Origin: Rhodeus uyekii | Lineage: Eukaryota; Chordata; Actinopteri; Cypriniformes; Acheilognathidae | Assembly: GCA_037043235.1 (NCBI GenBank) | Contig: JAWRVZ010000056.1 | Span: 1,067,501 to 1,131,500, forward strand | Direction of reading: 5' to 3' | Length of the DNA: 64,000 nt | In this document: positions 14,701 through 26,300 of the stretch, piece by piece | Layout: each line of letters begins with the position of its first letter | How positions within the stretch are numbered: position 1 is the first letter of the stretch | Translations under genes and position numbers: made by a program | Notes under the pieces: model-generated | Databases searched by the model: none | What the model saw: the letters and a program-made list of their open reading frames with translations, nothing else | Told to the model about the DNA's origin: nothing

Positions 14701-17700
14701 TGTGGAATCGAAACAAATTTTTCAAACTAATACTTAATGTAATTTGGCCTTGCATCCTTTTTTGTTGTTTTTCTATTTAAAGTACCCCTATTATGGTTTT
14801 TCAAATATTACACTTATTTAAGTGGTTTGGAAAGTCAGAAGTGCACGATAAATAAAGTTATTGTCTGCCATAAGAAAGAATCGACTCTGAACGCCTAAAC
14901 GAGTTGTCAGCAATTCGAATCCCAATCATTTACAGCTACACGTCACTAGCAAATAATTTTTGCTATTATTTTTAAATTAAAATTTTAAATGATTTGCATA
15001 ATGCCCGCCTATGTTGCATGTTGTCAACTTGATCTCAAACACAGGATTCGCAAAAGCTTGCTCTTGAAAGATACCCAGTTTATTTGGATCAGCTTGCTCC
15101 TCAGAATCACAACCTGTAAGCATGATTAATTGATGTATATTCTACCGGGTGTTCAAAAATACATACATTTGCATTTTATTTTGTGTACGTCTCTGGCTAA
15201 TTGGCTAACTCACTTTATTACGGTCTTACTGAAATAGTTCTGCTAATCAGCTGTGGGCCACTATTGCCTAACATAGTGTCCATTAATGCAGATTGTCTGT
15301 CGTTCTTACAAAATTATGAATAATGAAGGTAATGAAGGACTGAGCAAGAATTGTTCAACAAACTTTAATGTTTGAAGCGTTAGTGCTCGGCTGTTATTGA
15401 TAGAGTTAATACAATTCCCACATGTACACCTCAAAAACTATAAAATATACACATTGGTTTGTTGACGGACATATGCTTTCGGACTTTACATCCACTTTTT
15501 GGATGTAATTTCGGACGTCCACAATTACATCTGCAACATCTCATAATGTACATCAAACTGAGTAGCGTATCACATCCTGCTCAAGTCGTCCTGACTTGTT
15601 GACTATTGGTTGAATAACTAGTTCTTCCAATGTCTTCAGATTCAGATTGATATTGTAAAAATCGACACCATCAATGTCGTTACTATCTTTACAGTGTGTT
15701 CAATCACTGAGCTTTAGCAAGAGCTGAAGTTCAGTTATGGTAATTGCTGTTTTGTTTCTGAAATTCACTGTAAATGCCAGACCAATCCCAACTGACTGGA
15801 TCATCTGACCAATCAGAGCAGAACCAAAGAAAGGAGAGACGTAGACAGACTGATTCAACTGACAAGTCATTTCAAAAATCGTGAATCAAAAAATGTGATG
15901 ATCAGCAATGTATATTATGATATTATATATTTTTTTTAACCTTTGATGCATTTAAACCTGTTGTAGGAGACCTCCAAAACAAAATTAGGAACCTTTAAAA
16001 TAGTATAATGGGGCAATTAAATTTTCACCATATATCAAATTACTTATTGTGCTTAATAGCATTGTGTAATGGAAATTTCATTTGAAACATTTTGGAAAAC
16101 AGACACCTTTTTGTCCGAATAAGGCTAATTTCATTGCTAACACAGTAAATACTACCATTTGCCAAACTTTGGGGTCAGCAAGATATTTTTTTTGTTTTAA
16201 AGAAATTTATACTATTAATCCACAAGGACGCATTATATTAATCAAAAGTTACATTAAAGACAATTATATTACAATTTTTTTATCTAACTGTATATTTATT
16301 TAAAAAAAATATGAAAAAGGAATAATGGTTTCAAAAACATATTAGGAAATACATATTGAAATGTATTAAAATAAATAAACAGCTATTTTAAATTGTAATA
16401 TTTTTGTGACTGTTTTTTAAATTATTATTGTTGTTTGTTATTGCTCCATTTATTTGTTATTTTGAATATTATTGTTTTATTAATCAACTAAATTCAGCAT
16501 TGATAACACACTTTAAAAAAACATAAACTTTTGAATGCTAGTGTTCATTGAATTGTTTATTTGTTTTAATTGTTTTTTTATATATGTCGAAATGCTTTTA
16601 AAAATGGACTTTAAAAAAATCTACAATAAAATGTAATCAAATTAAATTACATTGTAAGACATTTAAACACCTATTTTATATAACTTTAAGCAATAATAAA
16701 AGTACCAGAGTTTTAATCAAAATGAACCCAATAAAAGTGCCTAAAGTTAAAACACCATTTCATGAATCTTTCATTTACTGAAAAAGGAAAAATCATTACC
16801 TTGATCGTGACTTCTGCATTGTTAAGAGACGCTTGCAGTCTGTTGGTCTTGTCCCTGCTCTCTCGTGCCTCATCCTGGGCTCTGTGCAGTTCAGCACGGA
16901 GTTTACACAGGGTCCTCTGAAGCGCCGCCTCCTGCAACTGAAACTCCTTCCTCAGTTCCACTTCCGTCCTCTTCCAGGCCAGCAAGTTCTCTGTGGTGAG
17001 CTGCTGAGTTCGCCTCATGGCCTCCAGCTCGCGCTCATAGAACCCTTGAGCCTTGCTAAGCTTGGCCTCGTATTCCTCCACCAACCGAACCTTGTCCTGC
17101 ATCAGCTCCTCCACACGCTCCATGAGCGACTCCAGCTCCGTACGGTGCAGCTCAGCCAGTTTCTCCTGTTCCAGGCTGGAGGATGCGCTCTGGTTCTCCT
17201 GGCTTTCCAGCAGTTCCTGGACTTCCTGTCGGTGGACTGACTTGAGCTCCTCCAACGCCCGTCGTTTTTCCTGCTCAAACTGGGCTTGCACCTGGCTGAA
17301 GGACCGCAGCTTCTCTTCGAACTCGTGCCGCATCTCCTCCACTTCACGGGACATAGAGACCACGCGTTGCGTGTGCTGGGCCTCTGTGCAGAGCTGCGTG
17401 TCCTCCATGCGCTGACGGTACATCTCGAACTCTGCCAGAGCTTGGCGCTTCATGTGTTCGTGCAGCTCCACGGATTCCTCCAGGGACTGTAGGCGCCGTT
17501 TCAGGTCGGCCTCGTCCCCAATCTTGCTCTTGTAGTGAAGGATCTTCTCTCGAGTCTCAGTCAGGATGTGCTGCACCTCCTCATCATGGGCCTCCTTCAG
17601 AGACTGGATGGCATCTTCATGCTCATCGTTTTTCGTGTTGAGGGCGTAAATGACCTATGAGAAATATTGGTGATGAAGAATCAGTTTTTATATAGCTTAA

Positions 17701-20341
17701 GAAAATTCAAACCCTTTTCTGGACAGACACTCCGCCTTTCATCTCACTCCCTCTAAAAATCTGTCATTATCTGTCAGCACCCTTAAAATCTGTGATTATG
17801 TGATCACTCTTCATGGCTCTTCGTGTTTACTGAAAACAGTAGTTTATTTTACATGGAATATTCCACCTAGAAGTCTTTATTTAACTTTAATGATTTATGT
17901 ATTGGTCAACACAGAGCAGGCTGGATCTTTATTTCTTCTTTTGAACACAAAAAATATATTCTGAAAAAATGTCTCAGAGGTTTTTGTCCATATATTAAAA
18001 GTTTATGGGGTTCCGTTGTTTTGGAATTCCATTGAATAGACAAAAAATGTTTGAAAAATTAATCAAAATATATTGTTTTGTTTTCCAGAGATGACATTCA
18101 GATGTGGAAGACGGTGAGCAAATGATTGAATTTTCGTTTTTTGGTGAAAACTGAATTGAGCTGGATGGTCACACAATTGTCTTATAAAGAGCTGCTTTAT
18201 TGCAGCTGAATATGAATTGATGAATTTTGCAACATCAACATTGTTGCTGAAATGAACTGAATCAACACTAAACACTGGCTTGAGCTGAATAATGGCTTTA
18301 TAGTCTTTGCAGAGCTGCTTTATTGAAGAATTTGAATTTGTCTCATATTTGATAAAGATTGCATCTTTGATTCTGTTATTTTGCTATACTATGAAGCTGC
18401 TTTGAAACAACTGGTATTGTCTAAAGTGCCATATAAATAAAACTGACTTGACTTGAAGTTACATGGGAATGTGTGTCTTGACTTCTGCACGTCTAAATTG
18501 TGTCACCAAATCAGACGTAAGAAGATTGCAACAGAGGAAAACTCCACACAAATCAGGACAGATACACATCTAAAGTGACAAAAATAAAAATAAATAACCA
18601 TCGCAGACACCACACACAACCTCTTCTGACCGGCAGGCACCACAGAGCACTGGCAACCAAACCAGAATCTTCTATTGACCATTCTACATAAACATATGTT
18701 CATATTTATGCACTATATCCAATTTGCACATTCCTATACAAATATCTAAATGTTTATTTTTAGACTAGATGTTTTGGTAATGTATCTTCTTACATACATA
18801 ATATGTGTTCTGAGTCCTCAGAGCTCTTGTAAACCAAATCATATTCCTTGTATTTCTACAAAACTCTTTCTATTTTAGACCTAATTTAAATTTAATAAAC
18901 AAGTGTCTGCTTTCCTTTCAGAGCCAAGTGTTTCATAATCATGACTCTCTTTGCATGCGTTTAAAGAGTTGCACATCAAAGCACGCCACCTTCACTTGCT
19001 GCTCGCTCGCTGCTGTTCTCCTTTTCATCTTTAATTGATTCCTTTCTGTCGCATCCATGTTATTAACATACTGTAAGGACTCGCTATTCTGCAGAACTGT
19101 AGTTATGCAAAGTAGCCCTACCTAGTCTAATTAAGGTATTAATACATTCACAGTTTAAAACCCATGAAACTGGATTTTCCCAAACAAAGCTCCTGATTTA
19201 GTTTTCTTAAAAATACCACATTAAAGAGATGGATTCGATTTTAAAATGGTCTGGCTGGAATCTGAGGATATTTTAATAGCTCGAAAACATGCCTACCATT
19301 TAAATATCATATTTATACTGCACGACTTATTAGAAACCTATGGAAATACAGTATACAGTATAAACACAATTTCAACTTCATCACATGCTCCAAAAGTCCT
19401 TACATTACTATATGGGGTCTAATAAATACTATTTATATGCAGCAATGACTTTTTATATCCATATGATATGCTCTGTTAACCCCTTGGGTAGGATTAGTGG
19501 TGTGGGTTAAGTGCGTATTATATGTTCGACAACGTTAGAAGAATGAATACTGGTCACATTTCTGTGAAATTCATGCCTACTTTGTGGTAAAATCTTGTAT
19601 CTGGACGCCTACTGGATTTTGTTTACATCAAAAGAATAAATGAAGAACATCTGAAAGGGAAAATAAGAGGTTAATTATTGTTGTTTTCATGCGCACATCA
19701 TTGAAGTCTGGGTCCCTAAACAAAAACAGTGAATGGAAAACACGCAAGGTCTTGAATTCAAAGCAAAGATTGCTCTCATGTTGGGCGTAAATGAATGAGG
19801 TACAAATTAATGTTATACAGGCACTATTGATAAACGTTGATGGTAATAAACTTAATTATTTCTGCATTAAAGACTCATTACGTAAGAGGCGTTGTTTTTG
19901 TAGAAATTAATCATAGATTAAATGGAGCTTGCAAATCTTGTCTGGGATTATAAACAGATTTTTGCAGGAGGAAAAACACTGCGGTTGAAAAATTGTAATA
20001 TGTAGGGCATCTTCTCTGTGGGGGATAAGGATTAAACATCATGCAGAGTCCTGGTGACAGTGTATTCATATTAAAGTTGAGATACAGCAATCAAAATGCA
20101 AACATTTTTCCTAAAATATGAGCAATGTGATCGTACCAACCTTAGTGAGTTGTGCTATTTTCTTACTCATCTTCAGGTGCAGATCTTGAGTGTATTCCAT
20201 GGTCAGTGCAGATTCGTAGAGTAAATGGCTGGATGTGGAGGATGGACTGGTGGCTGATCCCGAAGCAGCAGCAGCAGCAGCGGGAGGATTGATACCCGGA
20301 GCAGAGCCGTACAGCGGCTGCCAGCCCGTCCCCGTCGCCAT
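83..20341 (-). CDS. fam184a: fam184a, coiled-coil protein FAM184A (3' end outside window)
   Basis: Twelve exons read in transcription order: 20141-20341, 16800-17654, 14409-14544, 14026-14207, 12851-13036, 12073-12195, 10963-11124, 10430-10551, 9845-9995, 5332-5544, 579-732, 83-210. Phases agree at every junction and give about 871 residues. The human protein is about 1140, so roughly 270 C-terminal residues lie left of the window. The start is the ATG at 20339-20341, followed by a short Gly/Pro/Ala-rich leader and then the family hallmark HLKMSKKIAQLTKV. Nearly all the rest is acidic/basic heptad coiled coil, with the conserved ELQTLRFELEDEGKAML block in the 579-732 exon. The family is structurally described but its molecular function is poorly known, and none is assigned here. 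Two junctions are odd: a GC donor after 14026-14207 and a weak GTTTTC donor after 12073-12195. Head to head with the sytl1-like gene. Confidence 0.95.
294..478 (+). repeat. tRNA-derived SINE fragment
   Basis: A B-box-like GGTTCAAACCC at 336-346 and a tail 'cactgtgagtcgctttagga' at about 417 match the head and conserved tail of common fish SINEs. It lies in a fam184a intron. Confidence 0.6.
1037..1431. mobile_element. MITE, 'taccattcaaaacttt' family
   Basis: It starts 'cactaccattcaaaacttt' and ends near 'aatcttactgag', a diverged copy of the element at 3483. A poly-A plus (AT)n tract of about 65 bp occupies 1268-1334. Confidence 0.55.
1611..2391. mobile_element. MITE ('ctcaccctcatgtggttgt' family) with nested insertion
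   Basis: The left half (1611-1790: 'actcaccctcatgtggttgtaa', 'aaacacaaattaagatctttt') and right half (2250-2391: 'gacttacaggtttggaacaacatgagggtgagtaatt') are inverted relatives of each other. The middle is interrupted by unrelated DIRS-like sequence. Confidence 0.65.
1922..2120 (+). mobile_element. DIRS-like terminal fragment nested in the MITE
   Basis: The imperfect foldback GTTCCCTTCCGAAAAGGAAC is followed by 'gacaggtgtctgaagcat' and a TATAAA-containing leader at about 2077. It parallels the start of the element at 63420. Confidence 0.55.
3483..3897. mobile_element. MITE, 'gttcaaaagtttggggtcag' family
   Basis: Its ends, 'tactgttcaaaagtttgggg' and 'ccccaaacttttaaatggta', are inverted copies. 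The interior is AT-rich and noncoding. This is the clearest of several relatives in the window. Confidence 0.75.
7590..8950. repeat. degenerate transposon-like region, family uncertain
   Basis: Higher GC than its surroundings, with short broken frames on both strands and text such as 'gggatctcgctttagagccc', 'ggtctgaggtcctcaagctttg' and 'gtagatcaccttgatgtac' that resembles cyprinid retroelement sequence. No intact domain was identified. Confidence 0.45.
9064..9790. repeat. unclassified interspersed repeat with CA and poly-G tracts
   Basis: 'gtgttgccaacttagcacctttgtcgctatatttagcga' begins a recurrent fish repeat. A (CA)n run at 9347-9382, a G run at 9523-9538 and 'cgatcgacc' motifs follow. The open frames through it are not credible genes. 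Confidence 0.45.
11687..11720. repeat. (AT)n microsatellite
   Basis: Pure alternating AT run in a fam184a intron; a similar short run is at 7083-7107. Confidence 0.85.
13343..13914. mobile_element. MITE, same family as 3483
   Basis: It begins 'taccattcaaaagtctggtg' and ends 'ctgaccacaaactttaaaac', inverted relatives. It carries a SINE-tail-like 'agataaaagcatctactaaa' inside. Confidence 0.6.
14778..16022. mobile_element. non-autonomous DNA element with TTTAA-type ends
   Basis: It starts 'tttaaagtacccctattatg' and ends 'aatagtataatggggcaatt', inverted and related. The interior has no coding potential. The family is known to me only as a common cyprinid repeat. Confidence 0.5.
16148..16545. 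mobile_element. MITE, same family as 3483
   Basis: The ends 'taccatttgccaaactttgg' and 'aaacttttgaatgctagtgt' are inverted relatives, with an AT-rich interior. Confidence 0.55.
17915..18460. repeat. two adjacent interspersed repeats
   Basis: 17915-18145 resembles the internal half of the 'gaacacaaa...ttttcgttttttggtgaa' MITE. 18150-18460 ends 'gccatataaataaaactgac', a tail typical of another abundant cyprinid repeat. Confidence 0.45.
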
Positions 20342-20632
20342 CTTCACCTACTGTCACGATCAAAAATCCCTCGCAAGTCGGTTACGGATGATCCTGCGCC
20401 ATCAGTATACCTGTCATCCATATGAATTCATGTAAACCCATCATCCTGTTTCTCTATACGTGTCGATCAGCGTTTGCGGATGGAAGGACCTGACTCAATT
20501 CTCAATCAATGTTCTTGACGCGTGAAACGAGGGATTCATAACAGACGTGGTTATCATTGGTCTACATCAGCGGCGGGAAGCGAGAGACGAACTGAGAACT
20601 AGAATCTAACATTCGAGCATCATCACAGATGC

Positions 20633-20682
20633 AGAGAGAGAGAGAGAGAGAGGGAGAGAGGGGGGGGGGGGGGAGAGAGAGT
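20633..20682. repeat. GA-rich and poly-G tract
   Basis: About 50 bp of (GA)n interrupted by a run of 13 G, immediately upstream of the fam184a 5' region. Purine-pure on the plus strand; seen directly. Confidence 0.85.
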
Positions 20683-20688
20683 TGTAAA

Positions 20689-20696
20689 TGACGTCA
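20689..20696. promoter_or_regulatory. CRE-like TGACGTCA upstream of fam184a
   Basis: A perfect palindromic TGACGTCA, the consensus bound by CREB/ATF factors, lies about 350 bp upstream of the fam184a start codon. It sits just beyond a GA/G-rich tract. Function is inferred from position and consensus only. Confidence 0.4.
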
Positions 20697-20819
20697 GACA
20701 CAGCTTCACACACAGCTTTTGTGCTGCATATACGTGATGTAAATACAAAAGGGCCTGTGAATTATCGACAAAACAGAAAAAGCACAGTCTAAGATATAAC
20801 GACAAGGTTAGTTTTGTGT

Positions 20820-20946
20820 AATATAATACAATGCAATACAATACAATATAATATAATAGAATGGAATATAATATAATAATAGCTTGGTATATATGGATTG
20901 TATTCTTTTTATTGCATTTTTTATATACAATATATATATATAAATA

Positions 20947-20981
<35 letters not shown>

Positions 20982-21312
20982 CTATATATATATAAACTAT
21001 ATATATATAAACTATATATACACTGTATTATATTGTATAATATATATTTTTGGATATATTCCCTTGATTATAATTTGTATTTAAATTTATTAATATAATT
21101 TGCTGTTATTTTTAATTATGTCGTTTATTATGCATTTGATCTATACTTATGTATACATACACACATTTAATATAATATAATATAATATAATATAATATAA
21201 TATAATATAATATAATATAATATAATATAATATAATATAATATAATATAATATAATATAATATAATACTCTGGTGTATATGGAGTACCGGTATATTCTCT
21301 TTATTGTATTAT

Positions 21313-21402
<90 letters not shown>
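20820..21402. repeat. AT-rich microsatellite cluster in the divergent spacer
   Basis: Several low-complexity tracts lie close together: (TATA)n and TATAAACTATA units near 20935-21020, a (TATAA)n run at about 21168-21267, and a pure (TA)n run at about 21317-21402. The remaining sequence to about 22000 is also AT-rich and no gene was recognised in it. Confidence 0.85.
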
Positions 21403-21406
<4 letters not shown>

Positions 21407-22755
21407 TTATTTTATTTTTATAATTGTTTGAAATTAATTTGTTAATTATGTGTATTCATAGGAAATATTATTATATTATCCTATATCCGTCTATCATATT
21501 ATATTGTATTATATTGATTACATTCTGTTGATTATAATTTGTTGTTATTTTTAATAAAATAAATTATGATGCAGTGTAGACATATACACACATTTTACAT
21601 AATATAATAATCTGGTATTTGGTGTTTATGGAGTACAGTATATTCTCTTTGTTATAAATTTGTATACTTTTAATAAATTAATTTGTTTAGTGTGAATACA
21701 TAGACAGTAATATCATTTTATCCAATATCTACAGCATACCACATTATATTATTATGTATTTTGAGTATGCTCTCTCTAATATAATTGCTTTCATTTTATT
21801 TTATTAAAATAGGTTTTGCTATTTTAATTATATGGTTTATTATATATTTGCTGTATGCACACACACATTGGGTTAGCATGTTATATGGGGACCTAGATAC
21901 AATGATCAAACTGTTCAAACTGCATATTCAATCCTTTAACCCTAAACCTACACCTGACTCTACTCATCACAGGAAAGTTTCAAAAAACATCACTTAGTAT
22001 GATTTAAAAGCTATTTTCCTCATGTAAACAAAAAATGTCCCTGTTGACTCATTTGTTATCTGCAGACATCCATTTGATTTATCAATGAAATCTCTTTACT
22101 GAGTCCATTACTGTTTTTTTTTTGAGTAATTACTGCCACCTACTGGAGTTTGAATGATATGTTTTTCCTGATGTTTACTACACCCAACCCAATTCAATAA
22201 ATAAAAAGTAAGGCAGGTTTTTAGGATTCTGAGCTCTCATTAGCTGTGTGATGGTCAGGAAATGATAGCAAGACTGTAAAAGATTTATCTAAAAGGTGTG
22301 GTCTGGGTCAACACTGTGCTTTCAGCAACACACCAAAGTCAACTGCTAATACACACCTATAAAAGAATTTAAGCTCTAAAACTCGGTTGTTTTTTCAAAA
22401 CACCCTTCAAAACAGCAAGGCATAAATTAATATGTTTATCATCTCCCCCATGCAAACTCACACCGTCTCCTGAACCAAACAGGAAGCCAGAAACATTATC
22501 ATCAGAAGAAAGACGATTTAATCTCACCATCTTCTTTCTAGATGTCGAAAGGCTTCAAACCTTCTACTTCCTCTTATTTGGTCTGACACTTTAAACATAA
22601 ATTTACAGCAGAAAAGCATGATGGAACTAGAATTAGGTATGTCTTACGACACAAACAGGACTTCAGATTGCTTAATCGTTATAGGTCTGGATGAGGTAAA
22701 ATAAACAGAAAGGTATTATTATTTTGATTCATTATAATGGATTTTTATAAGCTTT

Positions 22756-22761
<6 letters not shown>

Positions 22762-22850
<89 letters not shown>
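22762..22850. repeat. (GT)n microsatellite
   Basis: An essentially uninterrupted dinucleotide GT run of about 89 bp in the spacer between fam184a and the sytl1-like gene. Confidence 0.95.
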
Positions 22851-22853
<3 letters not shown>

Positions 22854-23115
22854 TGTTTGTATATATAATGCGGTTTCTTTAGTATAGCTCATAATAAGAT
22901 TAAAATATATTTACCCTGTGTTACATAACAATAGAGAAACAAATATCTAAGAGACTATGTTTATGGAACAGCCTATTCAAATGTAATACATAAATAAATA
23001 AATACAGTACATATATATTCCCCTCGGTGTTCGTTCTTGGTCAGGGATCTAGGTTACTCCAGAAGGACACAGCTAGAGAAATATTAACTCTATTCTCAAA
23101 CTAAATGTTGACAGA

Positions 23116-23162
23116 TGACGTCACACGGTGCTTTAGTGGTGTGTTTTTTTCAACACCGTGTG
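23116..23162. promoter_or_regulatory. CRE-like site overlapping a 9-bp inverted repeat, sytl1-like promoter
   Basis: TGACGTCA at 23116-23123 overlaps the first arm of an inverted repeat: CACACGGTG at 23122-23130 and its exact complement CACCGTGTG at 23154-23162, with a 23-nt loop. This is about 190-240 bp upstream of the start codon, so it is a plausible proximal promoter element. Factor binding is inferred. Confidence 0.4.
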
Positions 23163-23352
23163 AATGTAATTGACTGTCTCGCACGTTAAAAGAGCAGCAA
23201 CTCTCTTCCGTCTCAGAGAGAGATGAGTTTACACTTCAGAACGAATGAAAGTCGGTTGACAGATTTCTGATTTGAGGGAAACGCGGCGGTTTGCAGCTCA
23301 CCTTGGGGGAAAGTGCTCGTTTGCTGGAAAGTGTTTGTTTTTATTGAACAGG

Positions 23353-26300
23353 ATGAAACAATCAAAAAGTGCACTGGAACTGATTGACTTGAGCTTTCTC
23401 TCTGCTGAGGAAGAGGAAGCCATCCGAAATGTGCTTCTGAGAGATGAAGATTTAAAGCGACTAGAGAGTGGACGAGTCAGGTAGGGTGTGCTTGCAATAC
23501 AATTCATTCACTTGTACGCTGTAAACATGATTTTCCTATGTTCATCCTGTTGTGAATAAAACAAAGATCATTCGTGTGTTTACAAAAATACTTTTTTTTT
23601 CTACAAATACGCATATTCACCTCTTAGAAACCCAAGCTCTGATGATGAATGTTCCTGTTATCTCCATAAATGATTTATTATGATATTAATTATATTTAAA
23701 TGGAATTTAATCGTTCAATTCTAATTTAAATTTACTTTTTAATCTTTTATGTAATTAATTTAATAGCATTTTTGCCAAACGTTGGCACGTTGGCATTTTT
23801 ATCTATAGCTTTCCTGTATCTCAAACAGTAGATTGTCACTTGCAACGTTTTGGTCATGGGTTCGATTCCCAATCAAGAACTGATTAGTCAATGTCAATGT
23901 GTTCCTTGAATGCAATACAAATCACTTTGGATTAAAAAAAATGGCATAAATGTTTATATCTAAACATGGCAAACCTTACAGTTCAAATACCTTATTGTAA
24001 GGTTGTTAAATTTTATGTCAGTATGCCTTTGCTTGGTGGGACATTCAAATTGTAAATATATTGCTCCCATTCTAAGACTTGTTGTTATGATAAATAAAGT
24101 GTGAGCATTAGTTGACCCATATAGAGTAAAAATAACGTGTCTTGTGTGCTTAAGTATGACAATAATACTAATAATACATTTTAATTGCAATGCACCTTTC
24201 TCATACTCAACGCATGTCACAACATGCTATAAAATGCTAAATAACAAATTATGCATATTATATAATAGTAATAATTACAGATGAAAAACTGTTTTGAAAA
24301 GTTTCTTAAATCAATCAAAAGATGGAGCATTCCTAGTTAAGCAGATATGAATTTCATAACTTTGGAGCAATGCAAGAAAAAGCCCTCCCTCCCATGGTTT
24401 AGAGTTTACAAAGAGAGATTGAGAATAAGGAGAGAACAAAATAATATGGATGGTGTAACCAAATCACAAATGTAAAGTGGAGCTAACCAATGTACTGGTT
24501 TACAAGTGGAAATGTATTCAAATCGATGCGTGACTGAACTGGGAGCCAGTGTATTTGAAGAAGCACAGGGGAAATGATATTCATATTGTTATTCAACCTA
24601 TTCATAGAATTTTCCGGTAGATCTGCAAAAAGTGAATTACAGTCTTGAAGCCTAGATGTACTAAAGGCAAGGATAAGCCTTTATGCATCCGGCCTAGAGA
24701 GAAAGTGCAACTTTAGTAATAGTTTTAAAGTGAGTATTAAAAGTAAGCTGAGAGACATAAATCAGGACAGGAGGAGAGATTAGGCTGTTGCCCACAGTAA
24801 GTTTAAAGTCATTACATTTATTAACATTGGTTGGAGTGATGCTTAACAAAATTTCCTCTTTTGAACACTTTCATTTTAAAAAGTTATGTTTCATCCAGGA
24901 CTTTTTCATTAAACAGAGAGAGCAGAAGAGGCAGAAGTGAAATCATAAGTGAGTGAAGTGAGTGCCAATATAAATCTGTGTGTCGTCAGCATAGCAGTGA
25001 TATAGATACTGAACAGAGTAGGACCCAACACTGACCCGTGAGGGAAAAACCTGTTCAATATGTTGTCAGAAAGTCCAATCCACCTACAGTATGTAGTCTG
25101 TCCGGCAAAATAGTGTGACATGTATTTTAGTGAACCCTAACTGTCTTTAATTAATTTTAAATTGTGCAATTTTTATTTTGCAACTTAAAATTTATAATGT
25201 TTTCTTCATACTGTTTGGCCAAAGTATACAGAATCCTGTCTGTGTTTTTTTTTATCTCTCGTACCAGGACACTGAGGCAGTCATCCCCTGATCTTGGAAA
25301 GCTGAAGACGTTGACAGGTGAATGGTTTGAAGAGCTCAGGATCAAGCGATATGGGCAGCAGACTGATGCCACGGCAGTGGTAAGGACATCCATGAGATGG
25401 AAAAAAACAGCAGGTATGTAGGAGTCCGTGCCTTCCTTATTAAGCTAATGCTGTAAAGAATTTTATCTTTGAGTAAACACACCGCACCTGTCTGGTCATT
25501 TCAAACTTTCTGGTCTCTAACTGAGTCAACATACTGTGGCATGTGGTCTGATTATGCTCTGCATTGCTCTTCACTACTGTAACCGTGAAAGTGCATTTCA
25601 CTGTTTAGTCAGTATGAACTTCTTTTCCCCTAGATTTGAATAGAGTAATTTTGACTATGTCAGAACTGATTACTGTATATGTTACTCTTTCTTTTCTTTT
25701 AACTCAGCTCATAAACCCAACCCTTTCCTGAATGATATAATTGATGAGAACAAAGAGCACGAAAAGGAGGATCACATCACACATCCAAAGTTTATTTTCA
25801 CATCAACTGCCATCCAAATGTATTTTGGGTGGATTTTCTATATATACTTTAAACCAGGACAGGCAATGCCTTATATTATCGTTATGTCTGAATACTGTTT
25901 ACAAATTAATATTATGCTATATAATTGTTTCCCCCTTTCCACTGCAGTCCATCAGGCGACCCCAGATTAATTCATCCAGCCCTTAGTAAAGAGGTTTGTC
26001 ACATACTGTATATTATATTTAGTCTTTCTCTAAATATTCAGAAGATAAGACCAGATTTTAAATTAATTTTGTATTTAATTTTATTCTATTTCTATTTATA
26101 CACAGACTTATCATCAGTATACTTATGATGACTTTATGGATGATGGTGAGTTTGAATCCCATGATTAAACATCAACATTTATTTTTATTTATTTATGTTT
26201 ATATATAAATTAATAATTAACAAATCATAATTTCAGTACTTGGTTAGTAAGATTAAAACAGTTCTATTGAAAAAAATATTAAAACAATTTTAAATAATTT

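Noticed and set aside
16833..17415. Long plus-strand open frames opposite the large fam184a exon
   Set aside because: They are antisense shadows of a GC-rich coding exon; the minus-strand frame matches FAM184A.
23272..23352. Upstream extension of the sytl1-like reading frame
   Set aside because: It has no ATG (only a TTG) and the ATG at 23353 leads directly into the SHD as in the family.
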